Shown here: positions 41,801 to 49,592 of the stretch, in pieces
How positions within the stretch are numbered: the first letter of the stretch is position 1
Layout: the number at the start of each line of letters is the position of its first letter
Origin: Hydractinia symbiolongicarpus
Lineage: Eukaryota > Cnidaria > Hydrozoa > Anthoathecata > Hydractiniidae
Assembly (NCBI RefSeq): GCF_029227915.1
Contig: NC_079882.1
Coordinates: 30,248,001 to 30,312,000 of the forward strand
Direction: 5' to 3'
DNA: 64,000 nt
Position numbers and translations under genes: made by a program
The notes under the pieces: generated by a model
Told to the model about the DNA's origin: nothing
Databases searched by the model: none
Seen by the model: only the letters and a program-made list of their open reading frames with translations

Positions 41801-44067
41801 CAGTCAATCGTTTCACTGTTAAAAGCGATGCAACCTAGTAATATCAGAAACATAACGCTAAATAAATGTTGGTACGAATATGTGACGCAGCCGTTGTAAC
41901 TCAAACGCACTGATACCTTTAGAAAGTCAATGAGATAAAGTTTTTGAAACTGTTTCCATTTCCTCAGCGCGCGCTAACGGCTAAGATTAGTCCCACAGTA
42001 CAAAATGACTTATTTATCTAAACTTCTAAATGAAGAGCTACCACAGTGCCCAGTGTAACCGCCGAATTCCAGCAATCATGTCAAAATAAGAAGAATGTTT
42101 TTTCTTGGGGTCCAATTGGCTCATTTCTTACATTTATAATGTCAAAGTCAAAAATCAGTTCAATTAAATCCCACAGTCAATCGTTTCACTGTTAAAAGCG
42201 ATGCAACCTTGTAATATCAAAAACATATCGCTAAATACATGTTGGTACGAATATGTTGCGCAACTGTTGTAACTCAAACGCACTGGTACCGCTAGAAAGT
42301 CAATGAAATGTAGTTTTTGAAACTGTCTCTAATTTCTTCAGGGCGCGCTAACGGCAAGGATTGCTCCAACAGTAAAAAATGACTTATTTATCTAAATTTT
42401 TAAATAAAGCGCTACCACAGCGCCCAGTGTAATCGCTGAGTTCCAGCAACCATGTCAGATTAAGAAGAAAGTTACTTCTTGGATTTCAATTGTTTCCTTT
42501 CTCACATTCATAAGGTCAAAGTAAGAAGTCAGTTCAATTAAGTCCCACAGTCAATCGTTTCACTGTTAAAAGCGATGCAACCTTGTAATATCAGAAACAT
42601 ATCGCTAAATACATGTTGGTACGAATATTTGACGCAACCGTTGTAACTCAAACGGACTGATACCCTTAGAAAGTCAATGAAATAAATTTTTTGAAACTGT
42701 CTCCATTTCCTCAGCATGCGCTAACGGCAAAGATTGGTCCCACAGTTCAAAAGAATTATCCAAATTTGTAAATGAAGCGCTACCGCAGCGCCCAGCGTAA
42801 CCACTGAATTCCAGCAATCATGTCAAAATGAAAAAAATGTTATTTCTTGCAGTGAAATTGGCTCATTTATCACATTTATAATGTCAAAGTCAAAAACCAG
42901 TTCAACTAAGTCCCACAGTCAATCGTTTCACTGTTAAAAGCGATGCCACCTAGTAATATCAGAAACATAACGCTAAATACATGTTGGTACGAATATGTGA
43001 CGCAGCCGTTATAACTCAAACGCACTGATACCGTTAGAAAGTCAATGAAATGTAGTTTTTGAGACTGTCTTTTTTTCTTCAGCGCGAGATAATGGCTAGA
43101 ATTGGTCCCACAGTAAAAAATGACTTATTTATCTAAACTTCTAAATGAAGCGCTACCGCAGCGCCCAGTGTGACCGCCGAATTCCAGCAATCATGTCAAA
43201 ATAAGAAGAATGTTATTTCTTGGCGTCCAGTCGGCTCATTTATCACATTTATAAGTTCAAAGTCCAAAATCAGTTCAATGATGTCCCACAGTCAATTGTT
43301 TCACTGTTAAAAGCGATGCAACCTAGTAATATCAGAAACATAACGCTAAATAAACGTTGGTACGAATATGTGACGTGGCCGTTGTAATTCAAACGCACTG
43401 ATACCGTTAGAAAGACAATGAGATAAAGTTTTTGAAACTGTCTCCATTTCCTCAGCGCGCGCTAACGGCTAAGATTGGTCCCACAGTACAAAATGACTTA
43501 TTTATCTACACTTCTAAATGAAGCGCTACCGCATCGCCCAGTGTAACCGCCGAATTCCAGCAATCATGTCAAAATAAGAAGAATGTTATTTCTTGGCGTC
43601 CAATTGGCTCATTTATCACATTTATAAGTTCAAAGTCCAAAATCAGTTCAATGAAGTCCCACAGTCAATTTTTTCACTGTTAAAAGCCATGCAACCTGGT
43701 AATATCTGAAACAAATCGCTAAATACATGTTGGTTCCAATATGTGACGCAACCGTTGTAACTCAAACCGACTGATACCGTTAGAAAGTCAATGAAATGTA
43801 GATTTTGAGACTGTCTTTTTTTCTTCAGCGCGAGCTAACGGCTAGGATTTGTCCCACAGTAAAAAATGACTTATTTATCTACATTTTTTAATAAAGCGTA
43901 ACCACTGAATTCCAGCAATCATGTCAAAATGAGAAAAATGTTATTTCTTGCAGTCCAATTGGCTCATTTATCACATTTATAATGTCAAAGTCAATAATCA
44001 GTTCAATTAAATCCCACAGTCAATCGTTTCACTGTTAAAAGCGATGCAACCTTGTAATATCAAAAAC
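38873..44067. repeat. Satellite monomers, mixed subtypes
   Basis: About 14 monomers. Local features include a single-monomer repeat at 373-bp offset (TGTGACGCAGCTG at about 40780 and 41153), and hairpin-deleted monomers near 41680 and 43900. An older relative of the AAGAAGAAAGTTA subtype lies at 42460. No gene or other repeat class is seen. Confidence 0.78.
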
Positions 44068-45538
44068 ATATCGCTAAATACATGTTGGTACGGATATGTT
44101 GCGCAACTGTTGTAACTCAAACGCACTGATACCGCTAGAAAGTCAATGAAATGTAGTTTTTGAAACTGTCTCTAATTTCTTCAGGGCGCGCTAACGGCAA
44201 GGATTGCTCCAACAGTAAAAAATGACTTATTTATCTAAATTTTTAAATAAAGCGCTACCACAGCGCCCAGTGTAATCGCTTAGTTCCAGCAACCATGTCA
44301 GATTAAGAAGAAAGTTACTTCTTGGATTTCAATTGTTTCCTTTCTCACATTCATAAGGTCAAAGTCCCAAGTCAGTTCAATTAAGTCCCACAGTCAATCG
44401 TTTCACTGTTAAAAGCGATGCAACCTTGTAATATCAGAAACATATCGCTTAATACATGTTGGTACGAATATTTGACGCAACCGTTGTAACTCAAACGGAC
44501 TGATACCCTTAGAAAGTCAATGAAATAAAGTTTTTGAAACTGTCTCCATTTCCTCAGAATGCGCTAACGGCAAAGATTGGTCCCACAGTTCAAAAGAATT
44601 ATCCAAATTTGTAAATGAGGCGCTACCGCAGCGACCAGCGTAACCACTGAATTCCAGCAATCATTTCAAAATGAAAAAAATGTTATTTCTTGCAGTCCAA
44701 TTGGCTCATTTCTTACATTTATAATGTCAAAGTCAAAAATCAGTTCAATTAAATCCCACAGTCAATCGTTTCACTGTTAAAAGCGATGCAACCTTGTAAT
44801 ATCAAAAACATATCGCTAAATACATGTTGGTACGAATATGTTGCGCAACTGTTGTAACTCAAACGCACTGGTACCGCTAGAAAGTCAATGAAATGTAGTT
44901 TTTGAAACTGTCTCTAATTTCTTCAGGGCGCGCTAACGGCAAGGATTGCTCCAACAGTAAAAAATGACTTATTTATCTAAATTTTTAAACAAAGCGCTAC
45001 CACAGCGCCCAGTGTAATCGCTGAGTTCCAGCAACCATGTCAGATTAAGAAGAAAGTTACTTCTTGGATTTCAATTGTTTCCTTTCTCACATTCATAAGG
45101 TCAAAGTCCGAAGTCAGTTCAATTAAGTCCCACAGTCAATTTTTTCACTGTTAAAAGCCATGCAACCTGGTAATATCTGAAACATATCGGTAAATACATG
45201 TTGGTTCCAATATGTGACGCAACTGTTGTAACTCAAACCGACTGATAACGTTAGAAAGTCAATGAAATGTAGATTTTGAGACTGTCTTTTTTTCTTCAGC
45301 GCGAGCTAACGGCTAGGATTTGTCCCACAGTAAAAAATGACTTATTTATCTACATTTTTTAATAAAGCGTAACCACTGAATTCCAGCAATCATGTCAAAA
45401 TGAGAAAAATGTTATTTCTTGCAGTCCAATTGGCTCATTTATCACATTTATAATGTCAAAGTCAATAATCAGTTCAATCAAATCCCACAGTCAATCGTTT
45501 CACTGTTAAAAGCGATGCAACCTTGTAATATCAAAAAC

Positions 45539-45539
<1 letters not shown>
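44068..45539. repeat. Four-monomer unit upstream of the LINE (~1471 bp)
   Basis: The LINE target site has a close paralogue 1471 bp upstream: TCAATAATCAG at 43991 recurs at 45462, and the intact ACATATCGCT lies near 44066. This stretch is thus one period of a roughly 1470-bp repeat ending at the insertion point. Part of its middle (about 44706-45110) resembles 42121-42540 rather than the unit to the right of the LINE. Confidence 0.75.

Positions 45540-45540
<1 letters not shown>

Positions 45541-45570
<30 letters not shown>
45541..45570 (-). repeat. (ATA)10 microsatellite, 3' tail of the LINE
   Basis: Ten uninterrupted ATA triplets abut the satellite. On the element's sense strand this is a TAT/TTA-type 3' tail. 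Many APE-type LINEs end in short tandem repeats instead of poly(A), and the reverse transcriptase generates these at integration. Its position at the 3' end, directly next to the target, agrees with the minus-strand orientation. Confidence 0.88.
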
Positions 45571-45574
<4 letters not shown>

Positions 45575-45778
45575 TTTAAAGTGGCTAGCCCAGAAAATCA
45601 CAAAAACCTATAGTTAGTGGATTGTTTCCACTGGGGGCCACTAGAACAAAAAAGAATCAAAAAATGATAAACCTTAGACTGCCTCAGCTCAATCAAACAT
45701 AGTAACATTTATAATCTGTGAAAATTGAAAAGAAAAAGAATAAAAAACAAAAATTAAAAAGTTAAAAAGTGATCTCCA
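45571..45778 (-). other. 3' UTR of the LINE
   Basis: About 208 nt between the stop codon of the reverse transcriptase frame (45779-45781) and the tail. It is A-rich on the plus strand, has no open frame of note, and contains a stem-loop near the tail. Confidence 0.8.
45581..45642 (-). other. Stem-loop in the LINE 3' UTR
   Basis: AGTGGA (45616-45621) and TCCACT (45627-45632) pair perfectly around TTGTT. Outside them, GTGGC...CCAG (45581-45592) can pair imperfectly with CTGG...GCCAC (45631-45641), though its last bases compete with the inner stem. In L2/UnaL2-type LINEs a 3' stem-loop near the tail is known to be needed for recognition by the reverse transcriptase. An equivalent role here is inferred from position only. 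Confidence 0.5.
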
Positions 45779-47257
45779 TTAGAATTTGCCAAATACATTC
45801 GAGATGGAAGTCTTAAACGAAAGCAGACTTCCATCACAGGTCACTTGGTCTGGAAGATTATTCCACACTTTTGCAGCTCTAAATGGGAAGGCTTTTTTGC
45901 CAAATTCCGTGTTGACCAAGGGAAGTGTGAACCTGTTTTTTGAAGCTCCTCTTGTTTGATGATTATGACAGTTTTTTGTCAAAAGGAATTTTGAGCGCAT
46001 GTAATCAGGAGCAATGTGATTCATGGCTTTGAAAACTAATATGGCATCGTTTTTGATGAGTAAATTATTCATTGAATATTCCCTCTCTTTCCCAAGAAAG
46101 GTACGGACACATTTTAATCGTTTTTCTAGTTTTCCCAATCTACCTTGGGTGGCACAAGCCCATGCCGAGGAGCAGTAGTGGAAATATGGCATGACAAGTG
46201 CATTAATTAAAAGGTTTTTTGTGTGAGGTGTTAGGCAGGATGCAATGGTTCTAATTTTAGAATATTTAATTAGTATTTTTCTATTTATGTCATTAATGTG
46301 CTTTTCCCATTGCATTTTTTGATCAAATGTTACCCCAAGATATTTAACTTTTTCGCTCCTCTTCAAAGGAATACCCATATAGTTGATAGTTTTGTTCTCA
46401 ACTTTTTTTAACTGGCTGTGGTTGCCGAAAAAGATTGTTTCAGTTTTGTCCGTATTAATAGTCATTTTGTTATTATTCAGCCAGAGGTCGACTTGCGAAA
46501 GTTCTAACTCGACCTGGGAGACAAGGGTATCCAAGTTTTTATGAGACGAAATAATTATTGTATCATCTGCATATAGATGGTGGTAGTTTGAATTGATGAC
46601 AGATTTTAAGTCATCAATATACAAAAGAAAGAGCAGGGGCCCCAACACAGATCCCTGCGGCACCCCAAAAGCGTCTTCATGAAGCAGATCTGATCCTGTG
46701 TCGTTTACAAGAGTCAGCTGCATTCGGCCCGTTAAGTAGGACTCGAACCAGTCAAAGGCAGCATCTCTGATGCCAAAACACCATAGTTTTTTTAACAAAA
46801 TTTTATGATCAACAGTGTCAAAAGCTTTTTTAAGGTCAATGAGCACAGCACAAACAAAGTTATGTTGGTCGAGCTCAGTAAGAATAAAATCAGAGACATC
46901 GACTACTGCAGTTTCTGTGGAAAAGAGTTTTCGAAATCCGGACTGTCTGTCATTCAGGAAGTTGTGCTCAGAAATAAAATGAGACATTTGCTCATGCACT
47001 AACTTTTCTAAAATTTTCATAGGAATTGGCAAAATGGAGATAGGCCGATAATTAGTAGGATCTGTTTTATTGCCACTTTTAAAAATAGGCGAGACCCTTT
47101 TAGTCTTCCAACATTTAGGTACATAACCAGTAAATAAAGATTTGTTGAAAAGACTTGATAAATAAATACTTAAAACTGACGAACCTGCTTTTAGCAGTCG
47201 TGAACCAATTCCGTCCAAGCCTGTAGCTTTATTAAGTTTTAGTGAATCAATTATTTT
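45779..47257 (-). CDS. LINE reverse transcriptase region (C-terminal part of ORF2)
   Basis: RNA-directed DNA polymerase that would copy the element's RNA at the nicked target. Numbering residues from codon 47218, motif A is LIDLKKAFD (Asp128), motif B GVPQGSVLGPLLF (185-197), and motif C YADDT (216-220, both Asp present; about 46559-46573). NYRPISILP (57-65) and YLGVTFDQ (293-300) are also typical of non-LTR enzymes. The C-terminus has FRAAKVWNNLP (446-456), common in CR1-like proteins. No internal stop is present for about 490 codons. Codon 47218 is TTG, not ATG, and the frame is open up to 47257, so this is not a separate gene but the continuation of the endonuclease frame after a one-base frame change. 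Homology is secure; clade is an inference. Confidence 0.93.
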   Translation of the reverse strand, partial: KIIDSLKLNKATGLDGIGSRLLKAGSSVLSIYLSSLFNKSLFTGYVPKCWKTKRVSPIFKSGNKTDPTNYRPISILPIPMKILEKLVHEQMSHFISEHNFLNDRQSGFRKLFSTETAVVDVSDFILTELDQHNFVCAVLIDLKKAFDTVDHKILLKKLWCFGIRDAAFDWFESYLTGRMQLTLVNDTGSDLLHEDAFGVPQGSVLGPLLFLLYIDDLKSVINSNYHHLYADDTIIISSHKNLDTLVSQVELELSQVDLWLNNNKMTINTDKTETIFFGNHSQLKKVENKTINYMGIPLKRSEKVKYLGVTFDQKMQWEKHINDINRKILIKYSKIRTIASCLTPHTKNLLINALVMPYFHYCSSAWACATQGRLGKLEKRLKCVRTFLGKEREYSMNNLLIKNDAILVFKAMNHIAPDYMRSKFLLTKNCHNHQTRGASKNRFTLPLVNTEFGKKAFPFRAAKVWNNLPDQVTCDGSLLSFKTSISNVFGKF

Positions 47258-47260
47258 TCA
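47251..47260 (-). other. Frame break between endonuclease and RT frames
   Basis: The endonuclease frame stops with TAA at 47253-47251. The RT frame is closed upstream by TGA at 47260-47258. Only this 10-nt window can contain the change of frame, and it is filled by a run of five A (sense strand, 47258-47254). One missing A explains it. Alternatives are sequencing error or -1 recoding. Confidence 0.85.
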
Positions 47261-48924
47261 ACACTTTTGGTCTCAATACGAGCCCACCGAAAATCGTGTC
47301 CGCTAACAGGTGGATTAACATTAGTAGTGTCAGAAGAAAATTTAGAGGCTAGTTTGGCACCAACACTGACAAAAAATGAATTGAATGTGTTGGAAATTTC
47401 TTTTGGGTGAGAAGTTTCTGTACCATCGTTTTGGACTACTCGTTTTATCGAGGTAGTATTGCCTGACTTATCAGGAACCAGTTTTTTTAGGGTTTTCCAA
47501 AGTTGTTTTGGCCGTTTTTGAAAGTCCTGCAAAACGTCACTATAGTACTCGTTTTTGAGTCGATTTTTGAGACCTATTACCTGGTTCCTTTTTTGTTTGA
47601 AAGCTTCCCAGTCTATGATGGATTTTGTTTTTGATGCTTTCCGTTTCAAGAAGTCTCTTTCTTTGATGGCTATTATTAATTCATCAGTGACCCATGCCTC
47701 AACACGGCCAGAAAATCTATGTGTTTTGAAAGGGGCATGTTTGTCAGCCACTGTTTTAACATTTTCATTCAGTTTCTCACATGCTTCATCAAGGTCATCA
47801 TAATTATTAAAATATGACCAGTCTAAATTCCTGAGGTCCTTCAGAAAAGCCTCTTTACTGAAGTTCTTGTAGCTACGAACCTTGCATGTTTTAGGTTCAA
47901 ATTTTGGCCTTTTGAATTTTCTGATCACATAAACTAAATTGTGATCACTGATGCCTAAATCCATGACACCAGTTTTAGAAATACAAGAACTGTTAGAAAG
48001 TATCAAGTCTATAAGAGTGCTACTATTTTCAGTAACACGAGTTGGCTCCGTAATATGTTGTTTTAGGAAAAGAGTGGAGCATAATTCCTTTATTTTGGAG
48101 GAAAGAGCATATTTTGAAAGCATGTTACAGTTAAAATCTCCCAAGATAAAAACTTCTTTTTCTTTTGGGAGCTTGTTAAAACACTGTTTAAAATGAGTAC
48201 ACAGGTTTTCGGTACTCTGCAAATCACTACCTCCAGGTGGCCTGTAAACCCCACACACGTAAATAGGTTTAGTTTTTTTCAGGCACACTTTCACCCATAG
48301 TGATTCAACATTTTCGAAGTAAAGGTGTTTCAAAAGGTGGCTATCCAAGTTTTCATTAACAAAAATTAGAACACCCCCACCTCGTCTATTCCGATCATTC
48401 CTATAACAAACATAGCCATCAATTTTAACGTCATTGTCAGTGATGGTGTCATCAATTTTGGTTTCACAGATGGAGAATACATCAAGTTTTGTTTGATGTA
48501 GCAGAAGTTTAACATAGTCTAGTTTGGATGACAGACCATTAATGTTGAGATGGGCCATTTTTAAGCCCTTCCCATTTCTGATTGCCTCAAAATCAAAGTT
48601 TTCATCAATAGTAATATTGATGTTGTCCGGAATTTCGTCACCAAATGACTCCTCATTAGCAAAGGGCAAATTACGAGAAAGACAGGGACTGCAAACGAAA
48701 AACAGTTTATCTTCAGGAGTCTTCATAAATTGTTGATATTTTTTATCAGAAATACGCTCACATTTTTTATGAGCCCATAATCCACACTTGTCACAAGAAA
48801 GTGCTTTGTGTGTTTTTGCCACAGGTTTTAAGCATGAAGAACAGGGATACTTAACAGGACCTGGGTTGAGGCAGATGTCCCCTGACAAGAGGATTAAAAA
48901 TAGAAATACTTGTGCCTGCTTGGC
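47251..48924 (-). CDS. LINE ORF2 N-terminal part: 2A-like motif, PHD finger, APE endonuclease
   Basis: The frame is open from 48924 to TAA at 47251. Numbering from codon 48888 (TTG, not a real start): the 2A-like SGDICLNPGP ends at residue 11. A C4HC3 PHD finger follows, with Cys16, Cys19, Cys32, Cys35, His40, Cys43, Cys66 and Cys69. The APE-type endonuclease spans about 109-321, with HLNINGL (Asn115), ICETKI (Glu142), YRNDR (162-166), YRPPGG (215-220), GDFN (250-253), IDLIL (293-297) and SDH (314-316). All expected active-site motifs are present. The linker (322-545) contains WVTDEL and FNSFFVSVG, usual between endonuclease and RT in CR1-like proteins. The endonuclease would nick target DNA to prime reverse transcription. 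No ATG lies between the upstream stop (48925-48927) and the 2A motif, so the true start is probably in the preceding frame. Confidence 0.92.
   Translation of the reverse strand, partial: AKQAQVFLFLILLSGDICLNPGPVKYPCSSCLKPVAKTHKALSCDKCGLWAHKKCERISDKKYQQFMKTPEDKLFFVCSPCLSRNLPFANEESFGDEIPDNINITIDENFDFEAIRNGKGLKMAHLNINGLSSKLDYVKLLLHQTKLDVFSICETKIDDTITDNDVKIDGYVCYRNDRNRRGGGVLIFVNENLDSHLLKHLYFENVESLWVKVCLKKTKPIYVCGVYRPPGGSDLQSTENLCTHFKQCFNKLPKEKEVFILGDFNCNMLSKYALSSKIKELCSTLFLKQHITEPTRVTENSSTLIDLILSNSSCISKTGVMDLGISDHNLVYVIRKFKRPKFEPKTCKVRSYKNFSKEAFLKDLRNLDWSYFNNYDDLDEACEKLNENVKTVADKHAPFKTHRFSGRVEAWVTDELIIAIKERDFLKRKASKTKSIIDWEAFKQKRNQVIGLKNRLKNEYYSDVLQDFQKRPKQLWKTLKKLVPDKSGNTTSIKRVVQNDGTETSHPKEISNTFNSFFVSVGAKLASKFSSDTTNVNPPVSGHDFRWARIETKSVEK
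48679..48849 (-). other. PHD-type zinc finger in LINE ORF2
   Basis: Metal ligands are spaced C-x2-C-x12-C-x2-C-x4-H-x2-C-x22-C-x2-C, with Trp38 two residues before the His. This is the C4HC3 PHD pattern, with all eight ligands retained. PHD fingers usually bind histone H3 tails, so a role in choosing chromatin targets is possible but inferred. It directly follows the 2A-like motif, so after 2A skipping it would be the N-terminus of the released endonuclease/RT protein. Confidence 0.85.
48856..48909 (-). other. 2A-like translational recoding motif with hydrophobic leader
   Basis: The translation is VFLFLILLSGDICLNPGP. The C-terminal GD-x-x-x-NPGP fits the 2A consensus (D-x-E-x-NPGP, with Cys in place of Glu here). 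In 2A the ribosome skips the last Gly-Pro bond and releases the upstream product. The leucine-rich run before it is usual for 2A-like sequences of LINEs. Such motifs are known in trypanosome L1Tc/ingi and in sea urchin CR1-like elements, and N-terminal ones can double as signal sequences. Activity of this variant, with its Glu-to-Cys change, is untested. Confidence 0.82.
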
Positions 48925-48927
48925 TTA
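48894..48927 (-). other. Frame break between N-terminal and 2A/PHD frames
   Basis: The upstream frame stops at 48896-48894 and the 2A frame has a TAA at 48927-48925, so a one-base change must lie in between if they were once joined. The window contains a run of five T on the sense strand (48900-48896). The shift has the same direction as that at 47251-47260. Confidence 0.6.
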
Positions 48928-49289
48928 AGTTTTGATAAAGCCATTAATTTTAATTGGAGAGTGAGCTGGCTTTCAGAAACTCTATTGCAGGCATCAAGTG
49001 AAGAGATAGAAAAGAAACTCCTATCTAGTCGACTCATTTCGTTGTTGTTGGGTGAGCTACTTTTGAACGAAGGTTTTGTATTGCTCAAAAATACAACGAA
49101 CACAAAAATCAGTTTTAGCGTAAATGTGGGGTTTCCTACCTGAGTAAAGTTATTTTTAAGTCGTAGAGAGATCATTCTACGGTTATGTGCTCTTCCAAAA
49201 CTATGTTTGAAGGATCTAAGGCAAGCCCATTTCCTTACGATGTTACACAGAAGGAGCAGCAGGAACCCACAACACAGCAAAGCTACCAT
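48894..49289 (-). CDS. LINE N-terminal reading frame upstream of the 2A motif
   Basis: Starts at ATG 49289-49287 and ends at TAA 48896-48894, 131 codons; an upstream TTG extension to 49349 is not needed. The start, MVALLCCGFLLLLLCN, is strongly hydrophobic and followed by basic residues, like a signal peptide or membrane anchor. A second hydrophobic stretch, LIFVFVVFLSN, lies near residues 60-70. No known domain is recognised. The frame ends exactly where the 2A frame begins, with a one-base offset: the two overlap between 48894 and 48924. It most likely encoded the N-terminal segment released by 2A skipping. It could also be untranslated 5' sequence, so function is left open. Confidence 0.55.
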   Translation of the reverse strand: MVALLCCGFLLLLLCNIVRKWACLRSFKHSFGRAHNRRMISLRLKNNFTQVGNPTFTLKLIFVFVVFLSNTKPSFKSSSPNNNEMSRLDRSFFSISSLDACNRVSESQLTLQLKLMALSKLKPSRHKYFYF

Positions 49290-49591
49290 ATTAGATAATA
49301 GATGGATAAAAAACTGACTGGGATAAAAACAATTTATTAACAAAAACAATAATTTAAAAACTTACAAAACAACAAATTAAAGAAATGAAAAGATATAAAT
49401 GAAGTAAAAAAGGCAGTACAATATATAATAAATCAAAAAAGACTTAGCTGTCAAAGCAGGAGCTCTTCAAGCTTTAGTCTTCTTTTTTCTTTCTTCGACT
49501 TAGCGCGCCAAGACCGGAGCGTTTTAGATACGTCCGACCTCAACGAGAGCTAAGCACGGAATGAACGAGAGCTAAGCACGGAATGCTACCT
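49290..49591 (-). other. 5' leader of the LINE
   Basis: About 300 nt between the satellite junction and the first ATG of the N-terminal frame. The part next to the junction (49490-49585) is more GC-rich than the rest, as expected for an internal LINE promoter/leader. It holds a 22-bp tandem duplication at its very 5' end. No transcription start signal can be assigned with confidence. Confidence 0.6.
49542..49585 (-). repeat. 22-bp tandem duplication at the LINE 5' end
   Basis: The unit AACGAGAGCTAAGCACGGAA plus TG is present at 49542-49563 and exactly again at 49564-49585. It lies at the 5' tip of the element, 6 bp before the satellite resumes. It may be a repeated promoter/leader element or may have arisen at integration. 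Confidence 0.85.
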
Positions 49592-49592
49592 A

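Larger units (their letters stand above)
1..45540. repeat. Left arm of ~372-bp tandem satellite array
   Basis: The whole stretch is head-to-tail copies of one AT-rich monomer of about 372 bp. The anchor TCCCACAGTCAAT recurs near 23, 395, 768, 1140 and 1513, and so on to the LINE, giving about 122 copies. Every monomer carries the same landmarks in the same order: ATACATGTTGGTACGAATAT, ACCGTTGTAACTCAAA, a GTTTTTGAAACTGTCTC block, a CpG-rich AGCGCGCGCT box, a second TCCCACAGT, a GCGCT...AGCGC hairpin, and TCATTTATCACATTTATAA. Monomers differ by scattered substitutions and small indels and fall into several recurring subtypes. No coding gene is seen; short open frames are not conserved between monomers. 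Function is unknown. Centromeric or other heterochromatic satellite is an inference from size and homogeneity only. Confidence 0.97.
45541..49591 (-). mobile_element. CR1-like non-LTR retrotransposon (LINE), near full length
   Basis: A 4.05-kb block of unrelated sequence interrupts a satellite monomer. Read on the minus strand it has a ~300-nt leader, coding sequence for an N-terminal segment, a 2A-like motif, a PHD finger, an APE endonuclease and a reverse transcriptase, then a ~200-nt 3' UTR and a (TAT)n tail. Domain order, the WNNLP motif near the C-terminus and the microsatellite tail fit the CR1/jockey group; the exact clade is not certain. No LTRs are present. The satellite resumes at ATATCGCTAA (49593). 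At most four bases, ATAT (45539-45542 and 49593-49596), could be a target-site duplication. Three coding frames are used, so the copy is probably no longer autonomous. Confidence 0.93.

Noticed and set aside
1-45540. CRISPR array
   Set aside because: The repeat unit is about 372 bp with no unique spacers between short repeats, there are no cas genes, and the embedded element is eukaryotic.
47218-47218. Separate start of an independent RT gene at 47218, and of the endonuclease gene at 48888
   Set aside because: Both codons are TTG (Leu), and each frame continues upstream with family-typical residues. They are pieces of one interrupted coding region.
45779-47257. Group II intron, retron or diversity-generating reverse transcriptase
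   Set aside because: The RT follows an APE endonuclease and a PHD finger and has YADDT with CR1-type C-terminal motifs; no intron RNA structure or template repeat is seen.
46805-49143. Plus-strand open frames inside the LINE (46805-47002, 47555-47803, 47951-48196, 48524-48736, 48910-49143)
   Set aside because: They are antisense shadows of the endonuclease/RT and N-terminal frames and show no domain of their own.
45541-49591. LTR retrotransposon or endogenous retrovirus
   Set aside because: No long terminal repeats, primer-binding site, protease, integrase or envelope frame are present; the tail is a microsatellite.
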